Assembly: GCF_016427555.1 (NCBI RefSeq)
Contig: NZ_JAELVS010000007.1
Span: forward strand, 1-64,000
DNA from: Marinobacter litoralis
GTDB lineage: Bacteria > Pseudomonadota > Gammaproteobacteria > Pseudomonadales > Oleiphilaceae
Direction of reading: 5' to 3'
DNA length: 64,000 nucleotides
Shown piece by piece: positions 20,345 through 30,977 of the stretch (positions are counted from its first letter, which is position 1; every line of letters starts with the position of its first letter). Under the pieces are notes generated by a model that saw nothing but the letters and a program-made list of their open reading frames with translations, had not been told where the DNA came from and made no database searches. The position numbers and the translations under genes are program-made.

Positions 20345-21115
20345 ATGACGGATCAAATAACCGCAGAAATTCCGGTGACGGCTAGCAGTCGTCCCCGGCA
20401 TGTGGCCATTATCATGGATGGCAACAATCGGTGGGCGAAAGCGCGGCGATTGAAGGGAGTCGCGGGCCATAAAGCAGGAGTGGATGCGGTTAAAGCCGTT
20501 GTGGAAACCTGTGCGCGGCAGGGCATTGAGGTACTTACCCTGTTTGCCTTCTCCAGTGAAAACTGGCGACGCCCTAAAGACGAAGTGTCGGCGTTGATGC
20601 GCCTGTTTGTGATTGCGCTTGAGCGGGAGGTTCGCAAACTTCACCGCAATAACATCCGGTTGAGGATTATCGGCGACCGATCTGCGTTCAATCCCATACT
20701 CCAGGAGCATATGGAGAAAGCCGAGGCGCTGACCCGCGATAATACGGCGATGACGTTGGTGATCGCCGCCAATTATGGCGGGCACTGGGATATCACCCAG
20801 GCCACTCAGGCGGTCGCCGAAAAAGTTCGCGCCGGTGAGTTGGCTCCTTCCGATATTACCGATGATATGATTCAGCAGCATTTGAGTATTGGCGATTTGC
20901 CGATGCCTGACCTGATGATTCGTACCGCTGGTGAGCAGCGCATCAGCAATTTCTTATTGTGGCACTTGGCCTATACGGAGTTTTACTTCTCCGACGTTTT
21001 CTGGCCCGATTTTAAAGCTGAAGAGATGCTGAAAGCGTTAGAGGCCTATGGCACCCGCAAACGTCGTTTTGGCCAGACAGACGATCAGCTCGAATCACAA
21101 GCCACAAAACAATAA
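20345..21115 (+). CDS. uppS: Undecaprenyl diphosphate synthase (cis-prenyltransferase)
   Basis: The 256-residue enzyme extends FPP with IPP to the C55 carrier used in peptidoglycan and O-antigen synthesis. Family motifs: HVAIIMDGNNRWAKARR (Asp25 binds Mg), GHKAGVDAV, TLFAFSSENWRRP, the LMIRTAGEQRISNFLLWHLAYTE region, and FSDVFWPDF. The RTSGE-type motif reads RTAGE here, a tolerated change. The downstream cdsA start is close, so the genes are one transcript. Confidence 0.97.
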   Translation: MTDQITAEIPVTASSRPRHVAIIMDGNNRWAKARRLKGVAGHKAGVDAVKAVVETCARQGIEVLTLFAFSSENWRRPKDEVSALMRLFVIALEREVRKLHRNNIRLRIIGDRSAFNPILQEHMEKAEALTRDNTAMTLVIAANYGGHWDITQATQAVAEKVRAGELAPSDITDDMIQQHLSIGDLPMPDLMIRTAGEQRISNFLLWHLAYTEFYFSDVFWPDFKAEEMLKALEAYGTRKRRFGQTDDQLESQATKQ

Positions 21116-21134
21116 CGACATAGCGATTATTACC

Positions 21135-21986
21135 GTGCTCAAAACTCGAATTATTACTGCTCTTATCCTTGCCCCGATTGCGATCGGCGGCATCTTCTTT
21201 TTGCCCGCGTTTGGGTTTTCCCTGTTTACCGGTGCCATCATCGCTCTTGGGGCCTGGGAGTGGGCAAACATGTCGGGTATTGAAGGGCAGGGTGGTCGCG
21301 TGTCATACGCTGTCGGCGTTGCCATTCTGATGGCCTTGATCGCTCAGCTCAACGTGCCCGCAGTGGCGGTTTTGTCATTGGCGTTTGCTTGGTGGCTGAT
21401 TTGCTTTGGTTTGGTCAGCCGTTACCCGGGAGGCTCTGACAGTTGGGGTTCAACGCCGGTCAGGGCGCTGATGGGGTTGTTGGTGCTTTTGCCTGCATGG
21501 GTCGGTTTGAATCATTTGCGCACGGGCGTTCTGGAATTTGGTGCTTTGACCAACAGTCTGTTGGTGATTCTTTATATCTTCCTGATGGTTTGGGTCGCAG
21601 ACATCGGTGCGTATTTCGCCGGCCGGGCGTTTGGCAAGGCTAAGTTGGCCCCTCGGGTTAGTCCCGGAAAGTCCTGGGCGGGTGTCTGGGGCGGTTTGGT
21701 TGCGGTTGGTGTATTGGCACTGGTGGCCAGTTACATTGCCAAAGCCAGTATGCACGAGACCCTATTGCTGCTCATCGCCAGCTTGTTTACCGGCTTCGTG
21801 TCGGTGTTGGGTGATTTGCTTGAAAGCATGCTCAAGCGTTTCCGTGGCATCAAGGACAGTAGTCAATTGTTGCCCGGGCATGGCGGCATTATGGACCGGA
21901 TTGATAGTCTCACTGCCGCCATCCCGATTTTCGCGTTAATCGTTACCTTGCTTGGTTGGCTGAGCGCGGCCAGCGTATCTGTATGA
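21135..21986 (+). CDS. cdsA: Phosphatidate cytidylyltransferase
   Basis: The 283-residue multi-pass membrane enzyme makes CDP-diacylglycerol for phospholipids. It has about eight hydrophobic segments, the [12 protein letters not shown] block and the C-terminal signature [21 protein letters not shown] followed by IMDRIDS. The start is taken as GTG at 21135 ([14 protein letters not shown]); a frame-open ATG at 21048 would overlap uppS by 68 bases and is less likely. The stop overlaps dxr (ATGA). Confidence 0.94.
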   Translation: MLKTRIITALILAPIAIGGIFFLPAFGFSLFTGAIIALGAWEWANMSGIEGQGGRVSYAVGVAILMALIAQLNVPAVAVLSLAFAWWLICFGLVSRYPGGSDSWGSTPVRALMGLLVLLPAWVGLNHLRTGVLEFGALTNSLLVILYIFLMVWVADIGAYFAGRAFGKAKLAPRVSPGKSWAGVWGGLVAVGVLALVASYIAKASMHETLLLLIASLFTGFVSVLGDLLESMLKRFRGIKDSSQLLPGHGGIMDRIDSLTAAIPIFALIVTLLGWLSAASVSV

Positions 21987-23167
21987 CCCGGCGCAGCGTT
22001 ACCGTTCTGGGGGCGACGGGCTCCATTGGTTTAAGCACTCTCGACGTTGTTCGCAGGCACCCCGAACGCTTTTCTGTGTGGGCGTTGACCGCCGGAACCA
22101 AAGCGCAAGAGTTGGCCACCTTGTGTCGGGAATTCAAACCCGCTTTTGCAGTCATGGCCGATGTTGGCGCCGCCCGCAAGCTTGAAAGCCTGCTCGCAGA
22201 CCAGCCAGAAACGACCGTTCTTAACGGTGAACAGGGTTTGTGTCAGGTCGCTGAGGCGGAAGCGGCGGATACGGTGATGGCCGCCATTGTTGGTGCGGCA
22301 GGGCTTGCGCCAACACTCGCCGCCGTTCGTGCCGGAAAACGGGTGTTACTGGCCAACAAAGAAGCATTAGTGATGTCCGGAAAGCTGTTTATGGACGCAG
22401 TGGCCGAATCAGGCGCGGAGCTATTGCCAATTGATTCCGAGCACAACGCTATCTTTCAATGCATGCCCGCCGACAAAGTGCGCAACCCCGTTGCGGCAGG
22501 CATTACTCGGATTCTGCTGACCGCTTCCGGTGGCCCTTTCCGTACCTTTACAGCTGAATCCCTGAATTCGGTGACACCGGCACAAGCCTGTGCGCACCCG
22601 AACTGGTCAATGGGCCAAAAGATCTCGGTTGATTCGGCCACATTGATGAACAAAGGGCTGGAACTTATCGAAGCCTGCTGGCTGTTTAACACCACCCCGG
22701 ACCATGTCGAAGTACATGTACATCCGGAAAGCATTATTCATTCGATGGTGGAATATGCCGACGGGTCGGTTCTGGCTCAGATGGGGAGCCCCGATATGCG
22801 CACCCCCATTGCCAACGGTATGGCCTGGCCAGAGCGTATAGCAGCGGGCGTAGCTCCGCTTGATTTGTTCGCGATCGGAAAGTTTCACTTTGAACGCCCG
22901 GACGTGCAACGTTTCCCGTGTTTGCGTTTGGCGGCCGATGCCTTCGCAACTGGCGGAACGGCACCGGCTGTTCTCAATGCTGCGAACGAAATCGCGGTCG
23001 CGGCATTTCTTGAAGGTAAGCTGTCCTTTACCGATATCCCCGTTATCATAGAGCGAACGCTGGCGGCTACTGAAGTGGTGGATGCCGATAGCTTCGACAC
23101 CATTTTCGCGAAAGATGCCGAAGCCCGTAAGCAGGCCAGCAACCAGATTGACTTGTTGTCGGCCTGA
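21983..23167 (+). CDS. dxr: 1-deoxy-D-xylulose 5-phosphate reductoisomerase
   Basis: The 394-residue MEP-pathway enzyme converts DXP to MEP using NADPH. Visible: the nucleotide loop [15 protein letters not shown] (residues about 8-22), [24 protein letters not shown] (metal-binding Asp/Glu), [21 protein letters not shown] and [14 protein letters not shown]. The ATG at 21983 overlaps the cdsA stop by 4 bases. Together with uppS it supplies isoprenoid precursors for the carrier lipid. Confidence 0.97.
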   Translation: MTRRSVTVLGATGSIGLSTLDVVRRHPERFSVWALTAGTKAQELATLCREFKPAFAVMADVGAARKLESLLADQPETTVLNGEQGLCQVAEAEAADTVMAAIVGAAGLAPTLAAVRAGKRVLLANKEALVMSGKLFMDAVAESGAELLPIDSEHNAIFQCMPADKVRNPVAAGITRILLTASGGPFRTFTAESLNSVTPAQACAHPNWSMGQKISVDSATLMNKGLELIEACWLFNTTPDHVEVHVHPESIIHSMVEYADGSVLAQMGSPDMRTPIANGMAWPERIAAGVAPLDLFAIGKFHFERPDVQRFPCLRLAADAFATGGTAPAVLNAANEIAVAAFLEGKLSFTDIPVIIERTLAATEVVDADSFDTIFAKDAEARKQASNQIDLLSA

Positions 23168-23219
23168 TGTTGCCTCGGCGTTTCGTTAAGCTATAGCCCC
23201 GACTAACACCGGTAGACCT

Positions 23220-24569
23220 ATGCAGATTATTCAAAGCGTATTGGCCTTAGCGTTGACTCTGGGCATCCTGGTTACCCTGCACGAGTACGGGCATTTCTGG
23301 GTGGCTCGTCGTTTCGGCGTGAAAGTTCTTCGATTCTCGGTGGGTTTCGGTAAACCGATTTTCTCTTGGTACGACCGGAACGGTACTGAATACGCCATTG
23401 CAGCCATCCCGCTGGGTGGCTACGTTAAAATGCTGGATGAACGGGAAGGCCCGGTACCGGAAGAACTTCGGGATCAGGCGTTTACGTCCAAGCCGCCTTC
23501 TCAGCGCATTGCCATCGCTGCTGCCGGCCCGATAGCCAATTTTTTGTTTGCCATTCTGGCCTATTGGCTAATCAGTGTGGTGGGGGTAACGACGGTCGCC
23601 CCTATTGTTGGTGATGTGGCTGCTGGCAGCACCGCTGAGCGTGTGGGGTTGCAGGAAGGCATGGAGATTCACTCGGTGGACGGGCACCGGGTAACGTCCT
23701 GGCGTGATGTCAATATGCGCCTGTTGGAGCGTGCCGGGGAGCACGGGCAGGTGTCTCTGGAAATCACCGAGAACGGTTCCCGGGGGGTTGTCTCAGGGCC
23801 GTTAGGCGGTTGGGCGTTGAGCGACGATGCGCCGAACCCATTGGCGGAGTTTGGTTTGACGCCCTGGCGCCCGGACGTGCCGGCGGTGCTAGGGCAGATT
23901 GTTGAGGACGGGCGAGCTCAAGCGGCCGGGCTGCAAGTGGGCGACCGAGTATTGGCAGTAAACGGCGAGCCGGTTCAGGACTGGTTTGAGTTGGTTGAAT
24001 ATATTCGCGGGGCGCCAGAACAGCCACTTGTATTGTCGATCGAGCGCAACAGTGCTCGCCTTGAGCTGGCGGTTACGCCGGGCGCGCGCACGCTCGACGA
24101 GGGGCAGGTGATTGGCTTTGTGGGTGCGGGCGCCGAGGCCATTTCATGGCCTGACGAAGCGCTCCGGGAAGTGCAGTTTGGACCTTTGGCTGCGATTCCG
24201 AATGCCATTCACGAAACCTGGGCGGATACCCGGTTAACTCTGGTTGCCATCAAAAAGATGGTAACGGGGCTCTTGTCGCCAACGAACCTTAGCGGACCGA
24301 TTACCATTGCCCGGGTTGCGGAAGCCAGTGTCAGTTCGGGGTTTGAAGATTTCGTTCGCTTTCTGGCCTACCTCAGTGTAAGTCTGGGGGTTTTGAACTT
24401 GCTGCCGATACCGGTGCTGGATGGTGGCCACATCGTGTATTACACGATCGAGGCGATTCGCCGTAAACCCCTATCGGAACAGGCTCAAGAGCTAGGGTTA
24501 CGAATTGGTATGGCTTTGATCCTGACTTTAATGGTGTTTGCTCTTTACAACGACCTGATGCGGTTGTGA
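23220..24569 (+). CDS. rseP: Site-2 metalloprotease RseP
   Basis: The 449-residue inner-membrane zinc protease cleaves anti-sigma factor RseA in the sigma-E response. Residues 21-25 (HEYGH) are the zinc site in the first membrane helix. Two PDZ domains follow (about residues 125-195 and 215-290; the second contains QVGDRVLAVNGEPVQDW). The C-terminal NLLPIPVLDGGHIVYY motif supplies the third ligand Asp. It is placed directly before bamA, which fits joint control of envelope stress and outer-membrane assembly. Confidence 0.97.
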   Translation: MQIIQSVLALALTLGILVTLHEYGHFWVARRFGVKVLRFSVGFGKPIFSWYDRNGTEYAIAAIPLGGYVKMLDEREGPVPEELRDQAFTSKPPSQRIAIAAAGPIANFLFAILAYWLISVVGVTTVAPIVGDVAAGSTAERVGLQEGMEIHSVDGHRVTSWRDVNMRLLERAGEHGQVSLEITENGSRGVVSGPLGGWALSDDAPNPLAEFGLTPWRPDVPAVLGQIVEDGRAQAAGLQVGDRVLAVNGEPVQDWFELVEYIRGAPEQPLVLSIERNSARLELAVTPGARTLDEGQVIGFVGAGAEAISWPDEALREVQFGPLAAIPNAIHETWADTRLTLVAIKKMVTGLLSPTNLSGPITIARVAEASVSSGFEDFVRFLAYLSVSLGVLNLLPIPVLDGGHIVYYTIEAIRRKPLSEQAQELGLRIGMALILTLMVFALYNDLMRL

Positions 24570-24614
24570 GAATTGCGGGCTCCTTACCGCACATTAACCA
24601 GGCGATATAACTGA

Positions 24615-26933
24615 ATGAGACGTTCTCTTCTAGCTGTAGCTGTTGGCCTCGCGATTACCGCAACCGGTATGAAGCCAGCGTTGGCGGACGAATTCACGGT
24701 TGCGGACATTGAGGTGGAAGGCCTGCAGCGGGTTTCTGCGGGCTCTGTGTTTTCCGCGTTTCCGATCAATATGGGCGAGCAAATTGACGAAGCACGTCTG
24801 GCGGCCGCCATAAAAGATCTGTTTCGTACCGGTTTGTTTACCGATATCGAAGTCAGCCGCGACGCTGGCGTATTGATTTTAACGGTACGTGAACGGCCTT
24901 CCATTTCGTCGATCGAAATCGAAGGCAACAAGAACATCGAAACCGATATGCTAAAGGATGCCCTGGCTGGTGCGGGCCTGGATGAAGGGCAGGTTTTTCG
25001 CCGGGCCACCCTAGAGCGCCTGGAGCTTGAGATTCTGCGTTCGTATATTGCGCAGGGGCGCTACAATGCTCGCGTGAAGGCAACAGCAGAAGAGCTGCCG
25101 CGTAACCGTGTCGCCATCCGGCTGGATATCAATGAAGGTTCGGTAGCCGCTATTCAACATATCAACATCGTCGGCAACCGCGAGTTCGATGATGAGACTT
25201 TGACGGATCTTTTCGAGCTTCGCAGCAGCAGTTGGTGGAACTCGCTCACCAATAGCGACAAGTACGCTCGTGAAAAACTCAGCGGCGATCTGGAAACCTT
25301 GCGGTCGTTTTACCTTGACCGCGGTTATCTGGATTTCAATGTTGAGTCCAGCCAGGTGTCGATCTCGCCGGACAAACAGCAGGTCTTCATTGCGATGGCT
25401 CTCAACGAAGGCCCGCAGTACACCATCTCCGACATCCAGCTTCGCGGTAACCTGATTCTTGAAGAGGAAGAACTGCGCAAGTTTATTCCGGTGAAAGAAG
25501 GCGATGTCTTCTCGCGCGCTCAGATGACGGCGATTTCCGAAGCCCTTTCGTTCCGCCTCGGTCGGGAAGGTTATGCGTTCGCCAGTGTAAACGCAGTTCC
25601 GGAGCCTAACGACGATCACACCGCCAAGGTGACTTTCTATATTGAGCCGGGCAAACGTGCCTACGTGCGCCGTGTGAATTTCGACGGCAACGTGTCTACA
25701 AAAGACGAAGTGCTGCGCCAGGAAATGACTCAGATGGAAGGCGGCGTCGCCTCTTCCGACCGGATCGAATTCTCCAAAACCCGCCTTGAGCGCATGGGCT
25801 TCTTCAAGACGGTTGATGTGGAAACGGTGCCGGTTCCCGGGTCCGATGATCTGGTAGACGTGAATTACAGCGTACAAGAACAGCCGACAGGAAGCTTGTC
25901 TGCTTCGGTAGGCTTTTCGCAGAACTCTGGCGTGATTCTTGGGGCGTCGGTTTCCGAGAATAACTTCTTCGGCAGCGGCAAGCGGGTATCGTTCGGGGTG
26001 AACTTCAGCGATTCCGTCAAGAGTGCGAACGTGTCCTACATGGATCCGTATTACACCGTGGACGGAGTAAGCCGCGGCTTCAGCGTGTTCGCTCGAGAGA
26101 CGGATTACCAAGAAGAGGATATTTCATCCTACCTGCTGGATGAGTACGGTGCGCGGATGACGTTTGGTTACCCGACCGATTCCATTACCCGTCTGAACTT
26201 TGGTGTGGGTGTTACCCGATCAGATATCAAGAAAGGCGTCTTCTCTTCTGAGGAAGTCAGAACTTTTATTGAAGACGAAGGCGATTCCTTCACTAACTAC
26301 TTCCTGTTTGGTAGCTGGCGCCGCAGTACCTTGAACCGTGGTGTGCTTCCGACCAATGGCTACAGTCATTCCTTGTCGTTGGACGTAGCCGTGCCGGTGA
26401 GCGATCTGACGTTCTATAAAGCGAGTCACCGCACGGATTTTTATTTCCCGCTGGTCGATAGTCAGCGATGGATTGTGCGGGCCCGAACAGAGGTCGGGTT
26501 TGGTGATGGTTATGGCGATCGTTCACAAATGCCGTTCTTCGAGCATTTCTACTCAGGCGGCTACGGTTCGGTCCGAGGTTACCGTGCCAATTCTCTGGGT
26601 AATAAAGCGACAAATCAGCCAAACGACTTCTCCGATCCGGACCCCTTCGGCGGCAACCTGTTAACGGAAGCTGGCCTTGAGCTGATCTTCCCGACCCCGT
26701 TTGCCGGAGATTCCCGAAGCATGCGTACGTCGTTCTTCCTGGATGCGGGGCAGGTCTTTGACACTGACCGTGGTTTCGACCCGGAACTGACCGAAGTGCG
26801 TACTTCGGCGGGTGTGAGCTTCCAGTGGATTACCGCCGTTGGTCCGCTCGCGTTCAGTCTGGCGAAGCCGCTGAATGATAAGAGTGGTGACGATACTCAG
26901 GTGTTCCAGTTCTCGCTGGGGCAAACGTTCTGA
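24615..26933 (+). CDS. bamA: Outer-membrane protein assembly factor BamA
   Basis: The 772-residue Omp85 protein is the core of the BAM complex that inserts beta-barrel proteins. It has a signal peptide (MRRSLLAVAVGLAITATGMKPALA), five POTRA repeats (to about residue 425, beginning FTVADIEVEGLQRVSAG) and a 16-strand barrel. The barrel carries the YSGGYGSVRGYRANSLG loop motif (VRGY) and ends in Phe (FSLGQTF). The length is close to E. coli (810) with a shorter barrel loop. It is followed by skp in the same operon. Confidence 0.97.
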   Translation: MRRSLLAVAVGLAITATGMKPALADEFTVADIEVEGLQRVSAGSVFSAFPINMGEQIDEARLAAAIKDLFRTGLFTDIEVSRDAGVLILTVRERPSISSIEIEGNKNIETDMLKDALAGAGLDEGQVFRRATLERLELEILRSYIAQGRYNARVKATAEELPRNRVAIRLDINEGSVAAIQHINIVGNREFDDETLTDLFELRSSSWWNSLTNSDKYAREKLSGDLETLRSFYLDRGYLDFNVESSQVSISPDKQQVFIAMALNEGPQYTISDIQLRGNLILEEEELRKFIPVKEGDVFSRAQMTAISEALSFRLGREGYAFASVNAVPEPNDDHTAKVTFYIEPGKRAYVRRVNFDGNVSTKDEVLRQEMTQMEGGVASSDRIEFSKTRLERMGFFKTVDVETVPVPGSDDLVDVNYSVQEQPTGSLSASVGFSQNSGVILGASVSENNFFGSGKRVSFGVNFSDSVKSANVSYMDPYYTVDGVSRGFSVFARETDYQEEDISSYLLDEYGARMTFGYPTDSITRLNFGVGVTRSDIKKGVFSSEEVRTFIEDEGDSFTNYFLFGSWRRSTLNRGVLPTNGYSHSLSLDVAVPVSDLTFYKASHRTDFYFPLVDSQRWIVRARTEVGFGDGYGDRSQMPFFEHFYSGGYGSVRGYRANSLGNKATNQPNDFSDPDPFGGNLLTEAGLELIFPTPFAGDSRSMRTSFFLDAGQVFDTDRGFDPELTEVRTSAGVSFQWITAVGPLAFSLAKPLNDKSGDDTQVFQFSLGQTF

Positions 26934-26976
26934 CACGTAATATAAAAACGAAAACAGGAAATAAAGGAGAGTTTTG

Positions 26977-27474
26977 ATGAAGCGTATTACAGCCGTTCTT
27001 GGTTCGCTATTGCTGGCCTTCTCTTTTCATGCTGCGGCAGATACTCGTGTGGGCGTGGTAGATCTACGCCAGGCGCTGTTTTCTTCGAACGACGCGCAGG
27101 CGTTCAGTGAAAAGCTGCAGAAGGATTTCGCTGCCGATGAAAACAAGGTTCGCGAAGCCCAGGAAGCCGCCCGTAAACTGAAAGACCGTCTGGAAAAAGA
27201 CGGTGCGATGATGAATGAAAGCGAGCGCACCAAGCTGGCCACAGAGTTTCAGGAAAAGGTTCAGGAATTTAATTTCCTCAAACAGAGACTTGATTCCACG
27301 GTAGCCCAGCGTAAGCAGCAGTTCCTCGAAGGCGCGCGCCCAGAAGTGGATGCAGCGGTTAAAGAGCTATTGGAAGAGCACGGTCTTGATTTGATCCTGC
27401 CAAGCGAAGCGGTTGTTTATGTGAAGCCGGAAATGAATTTGACGCCCCAGTTGCTTGAAAAGCTGAACCGTTAA
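26977..27474 (+). CDS. skp: Periplasmic chaperone Skp/OmpH
   Basis: The 165-residue protein has a signal peptide ([21 protein letters not shown]) and then [13 protein letters not shown] and a long charged coiled coil ([25 protein letters not shown] onward), the tentacles of Skp. Skp holds unfolded outer-membrane proteins on the way to BamA. The ATG at 26977 has an AAAGGAGA ribosome site; an upstream TTG would add one residue. It lies between bamA and lpxD as in E. coli. Confidence 0.94.
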   Translation: MKRITAVLGSLLLAFSFHAAADTRVGVVDLRQALFSSNDAQAFSEKLQKDFAADENKVREAQEAARKLKDRLEKDGAMMNESERTKLATEFQEKVQEFNFLKQRLDSTVAQRKQQFLEGARPEVDAAVKELLEEHGLDLILPSEAVVYVKPEMNLTPQLLEKLNR

Positions 27475-27514
27475 TAACACAGGACCTCCCCGGTCCAGGT
27501 ATTTGGAGATTAAA

Positions 27515-28540
27515 ATGGCAGAAACATCCTACCGTCTTCAGGAAATTGCTGATGCGTTGGGGGCCAGCCTGCGGGGAGATCCCGACGCCCGGGTATCTGG
27601 TATGGCAACCCTGCAAGCGGCAGGTCCAGGCCAGATCAGCTTTCTGGCAAATCCTTCCTACGGAAAGTACCTGAAAGACACTAAGGCCGGTGCCGTTATT
27701 GTGTCCCCGGCAACGGCCGATCAAGCCCAGACCAATGTCTTGATTATGGACAACCCATACCTGGGCTATGCTCGCCTGAGTCATTGGTTTGACCGCACCC
27801 CCGTGGCTCCAGCCGGTATTCACGCCACAGCGTTCATTGACCCGAGCGCGACGATTGCCGCTACTGCCAGCATTGGGCCTCACGCCGTCGTTGAGGCCGA
27901 TGTTCAGATTGGTGAACAGGTGGTTGTTGGCGCGGGCTCTGTAGTGGGAGCACGTTCTCGCATTGGCGATTGCTCGATTTTGAGCCCGCGGGTAACGCTT
28001 GCTCACGATGTTCAACTTGGCCAACGCTGCAATATTCTGAGCGGTGCCGTGATCGGAAGCGCAGGCTTCGGATTTGCCAACGAGAAGGGCCAGTGGCATC
28101 GCATTGCCCAGTTGGGAGGTGTGGTTTTGGGTGATGACGTTGAAGTAGGCGCCAATACGACGATTGACCGGGGAGCGTTGGAGCCGACCGTCATAGGTGA
28201 TGGGGTAAAGCTCGACAATCTTATTCAGGTAGCCCACAACGTCCAGATTGGCGATCACACGGCCATGGCAGCGTTGACGGCTATAGCCGGCAGCACAAGC
28301 ATTGGTAAATACTGTGTGTTTGGTGGTGCTTCTGCCGTAGCCGGGCACCTGGAAGTGGCAGATGGTGTCCACCTGACCGGCATGAGTATGGTCACCAATG
28401 ATATCTCGGAACCGGGCGTGTATTCTTCCGGCCTGCCAGCAGATAAAAACCGGCAGTGGCGAAAAAATGCGGTTCGTTTCAGGCAGCTAGACGGCCTGGC
28501 GCGACGAATTAAAGAACTCGAAAAGAAATTTAAGGGCTGA
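27515..28540 (+). CDS. lpxD: UDP-3-O-(3-hydroxyacyl)glucosamine N-acyltransferase
   Basis: The 341-residue lipid A enzyme adds the second (N-linked) hydroxyacyl chain. The N-terminal uridine-binding domain is followed by a long hexapeptide-repeat beta-helix (from about residue 110, [12 protein letters not shown] onward). It contains [15 protein letters not shown] (catalytic His region) and a C-terminal helix with [16 protein letters not shown]. The ATG at 27515 has a TTGGAG ribosome site. It is followed 8 bases later by fabZ. Confidence 0.96.
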   Translation: MAETSYRLQEIADALGASLRGDPDARVSGMATLQAAGPGQISFLANPSYGKYLKDTKAGAVIVSPATADQAQTNVLIMDNPYLGYARLSHWFDRTPVAPAGIHATAFIDPSATIAATASIGPHAVVEADVQIGEQVVVGAGSVVGARSRIGDCSILSPRVTLAHDVQLGQRCNILSGAVIGSAGFGFANEKGQWHRIAQLGGVVLGDDVEVGANTTIDRGALEPTVIGDGVKLDNLIQVAHNVQIGDHTAMAALTAIAGSTSIGKYCVFGGASAVAGHLEVADGVHLTGMSMVTNDISEPGVYSSGLPADKNRQWRKNAVRFRQLDGLARRIKELEKKFKG

Positions 28541-28548
28541 GGCCGGTC

Positions 28549-28989
28549 ATGACGATGAACATCGAAGAAATCCTGGAATATTTGCCCCATAGATACCCGT
28601 TTATGCTGGTTGATCGGGTAACCGACGTCGAAAAGAGTGTTTCGATCAAAGGCTATAAGAACGTCTCGTTTAACGAGCCGTTCTTTACCGGACATTTTCC
28701 GGATAACCCGATCATGCCGGGTGTACTGATCATTGAAGCCATGGCCCAGCTTTCTGGCATTCTCGGATTTGTGACTGTGGGGCGGAAACCGTCAGACGGC
28801 GTGATACAATATTTGGCTGGTTCCGATAAAGCTCGTTTTAAGCGTCCTGTGCGCCCTGGCGATCGCTTGGAACTCGAGTCCGAGCTTGTTTCTGCCAAGC
28901 GCGGCCTGTGGAAGTTTAATTGCCGCGCGTTGGTCGATGGCGACGTTGTGTGTGTGGCAGAAATATTAACCGCTGAGAGAGAAGTTTGA
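28549..28989 (+). CDS. fabZ: (3R)-hydroxyacyl-ACP dehydratase FabZ
   Basis: The 146-residue hot-dog fold enzyme of fatty acid synthesis has the start [22 protein letters not shown] (catalytic His in PHRYPF) and [26 protein letters not shown] (Glu active site). It competes with LpxA for hydroxymyristoyl-ACP, and its placement between lpxD and lpxA balances lipid A and phospholipid synthesis. Its stop TGA shares bases with the lpxA ATG. Confidence 0.97.
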   Translation: MTMNIEEILEYLPHRYPFMLVDRVTDVEKSVSIKGYKNVSFNEPFFTGHFPDNPIMPGVLIIEAMAQLSGILGFVTVGRKPSDGVIQYLAGSDKARFKRPVRPGDRLELESELVSAKRGLWKFNCRALVDGDVVCVAEILTAEREV

Positions 28990-29780
28990 TGGCGACAAAT
29001 GACTGGTCGGGTGTCCATCCTCAAGCGATTGTGGACCCATCAGCCAAGCTGGGGGCTAACGTAACCGTAGGTCCTTGGAGTTATATTGGCCCGGATGTGG
29101 AAATCGGTGATAACACCGAGATTCTTTCCCATGTTGTTGTAAAAGGTCCAACGGTTATTGGCAAAAATAATCGTATATTCCAGTTCTCCAGCGTTGGAGA
29201 AGAATGTCAGGACAAAAAGTACGCGGGTGAGCCCACTACACTCGTTATTGGTGACAACAACACCATTCGCGAGAACTGCACTATTCATCGAGGCACCACT
29301 CAGGATCGCGGCGAAACCCGCATCGGTAGTGATAATCTGTTGATGGCGTATGTTCACGTTGCGCACGACTGTGTGGTTGGTAATGGCACCATTCTGGCGA
29401 ACTGCGCGACCTTGGCTGGCCATGTCACGGTTGGTGACTTTGCTATTCTAGGCGGTGGCACGATGGTTCATCAATTCTGTCACATCGGTGCGCACAGTAT
29501 GGCGGCCGGTGGCAGTATCGTACTTAAAGATATTCCTGCCTATGTTATGGCCAGTGGCCAATCCGCTCAGCCCCACGGCATGAATGTGGAAGGCCTGAAG
29601 CGCCGTGGTTTCAGCAAAGAAGACTTGTTGGCGTTACGGCGAGCCTACAAAGTTATCTACCGTCAGGGCTTAACCAGCGAGCAAGCGTTGGCCGAGCTAG
29701 AGCAAAGCTACGCTGACAACCCCGTGATGAAGCCTCTGATTGCCTCGCTCCGGGGATCGGACCGCGGCATCATCCGCTAA
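28989..29780 (+). CDS. lpxA: UDP-N-acetylglucosamine acyltransferase
   Basis: The 263-residue first enzyme of lipid A synthesis is a left-handed beta-helix with hexapeptides from residue about 8 (HPQAIVDPSAKLGANVTVG). Catalytic His lies in the MAYVHVAHDC region, and GTMVHQFCHIGAHSMAAGG follows. The C-terminal helical part (GLKRRGFSKEDLLALRRAYK) is standard. The ATG overlaps the fabZ stop by one base. Confidence 0.97.
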   Translation: MATNDWSGVHPQAIVDPSAKLGANVTVGPWSYIGPDVEIGDNTEILSHVVVKGPTVIGKNNRIFQFSSVGEECQDKKYAGEPTTLVIGDNNTIRENCTIHRGTTQDRGETRIGSDNLLMAYVHVAHDCVVGNGTILANCATLAGHVTVGDFAILGGGTMVHQFCHIGAHSMAAGGSIVLKDIPAYVMASGQSAQPHGMNVEGLKRRGFSKEDLLALRRAYKVIYRQGLTSEQALAELEQSYADNPVMKPLIASLRGSDRGIIR

Positions 29781-29798
29781 GTCGACAGGAGCCTGTCG

Positions 29799-30977
29799 GT
29801 GGCAGATGTTCAGGTTGAGCCAGTCAGCTTTCGTAAAGTAACCATTGCGATTATCGCGGGTGAGGCATCCGGGGATATTCTCGGTGCCGGCCTCATTCGG
29901 TCGCTTCGCTTACGCTACCCCAACGCCCGCTTTGTCGGCATTGGTGGTGACGAGATGATTGCCGAAGGGTTCCATTCCCTGGTTCCCATGGAGAGGCTTT
30001 CTGTGATGGGGCTCGTGGAAGTGTTGGGGCGCATCCGAGAGTTGTTCAGCATCCGCGCCCGTCTTCTCGATTACTTCTTCACAACCCCTCCTGATGTTGT
30101 GATAGGCATCGATTCTCCTGATTTCACGATTACTATCGAGCGCAGATGCCGCGAAGCGGGTATTCCTTCGGTGCATTATGTCAGCCCATCTGTTTGGGCA
30201 TGGCGCCAAAAACGAATCTTCAAAATCGCCAAGTCGATCGACTTGATGCTGACGCTGCTACCCTTCGAAGCCCGCTTTTACGAAGAGCACAACGTACCCG
30301 TGGCCTTTGTCGGCCATCCACTCGCTGACCGGGTGCCGATGGAACCGGACACCTTGGCGGCTCGAGAAGCGCTCGGCCTGAATGCGGATAAACCGGTTCT
30401 TGCGGTATTGCCCGGCAGTCGCGGTGGGGAAGTCGAGCGCTTGGGCTCCTTGTTTTTGGAAGCATCCCGTTGGCTGCAAGGGCGTCGCCCAGATATCCAG
30501 TTGGTCATTCCTTGCGTGAATCGTGACCGCGAGAGACAAATTGAAGCGCTAGTGGAATCACTTGAGGTGAAACTCCCGGTGACTTTGGTGCGCGGTCGTT
30601 CTCGTGAGGTAATGGCTGCCAGTGACGTAGTGATGCTGGCATCCGGAACGGCCACGTTGGAAGCCATGCTGCTGAAAAAGCCAATGGTGGTGGGATATCG
30701 GCTGAGTAACTTCAGCTTTAAATTGTTGTCGCGTCTGGTCAAAGTGCCTTGGGTCGCCTTGCCAAACCTGCTCGCCAATAAAGAACTGGTGCCGGAGCTG
30801 CTGCAGGATAATGCGACACCTGAAGCACTGGGTGCGGCAGTGCTCGAACGGCTAGAAGATCAGGCTGGACGTGCCCGCCTGAAAGAGGCGTTTACCGAAC
30901 TGCACGTTGCCCTGAAACAAGATGCCGATGAACGCGCCGCAGCTGCGGTATCGGAGCTAATCGAGAGCAAACGCTGA
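29799..30977 (+). CDS. lpxB: Lipid A disaccharide synthase
   Basis: The 392-residue GT-B glycosyltransferase condenses UDP-2,3-diacylglucosamine with lipid X. Motifs: [29 protein letters not shown], the IDSPDFTI block, [28 protein letters not shown] and [23 protein letters not shown]. The start is GTG at 29799 with ACAGGAG upstream. The last base overlaps rnhB. Confidence 0.96.
   Translation: MADVQVEPVSFRKVTIAIIAGEASGDILGAGLIRSLRLRYPNARFVGIGGDEMIAEGFHSLVPMERLSVMGLVEVLGRIRELFSIRARLLDYFFTTPPDVVIGIDSPDFTITIERRCREAGIPSVHYVSPSVWAWRQKRIFKIAKSIDLMLTLLPFEARFYEEHNVPVAFVGHPLADRVPMEPDTLAAREALGLNADKPVLAVLPGSRGGEVERLGSLFLEASRWLQGRRPDIQLVIPCVNRDRERQIEALVESLEVKLPVTLVRGRSREVMAASDVVMLASGTATLEAMLLKKPMVVGYRLSNFSFKLLSRLVKVPWVALPNLLANKELVPELLQDNATPEALGAAVLERLEDQAGRARLKEAFTELHVALKQDADERAAAAVSELIESKR

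Noticed and set aside
25011..26111. Long open frame (366 codons) opposite bamA
   Set aside because: Antisense shadow of a conserved gene; no start signal or recognisable domain.
27359..28372. Open frame (337 codons) opposite skp and lpxD
   Set aside because: Antisense shadow of conserved lipid A genes.
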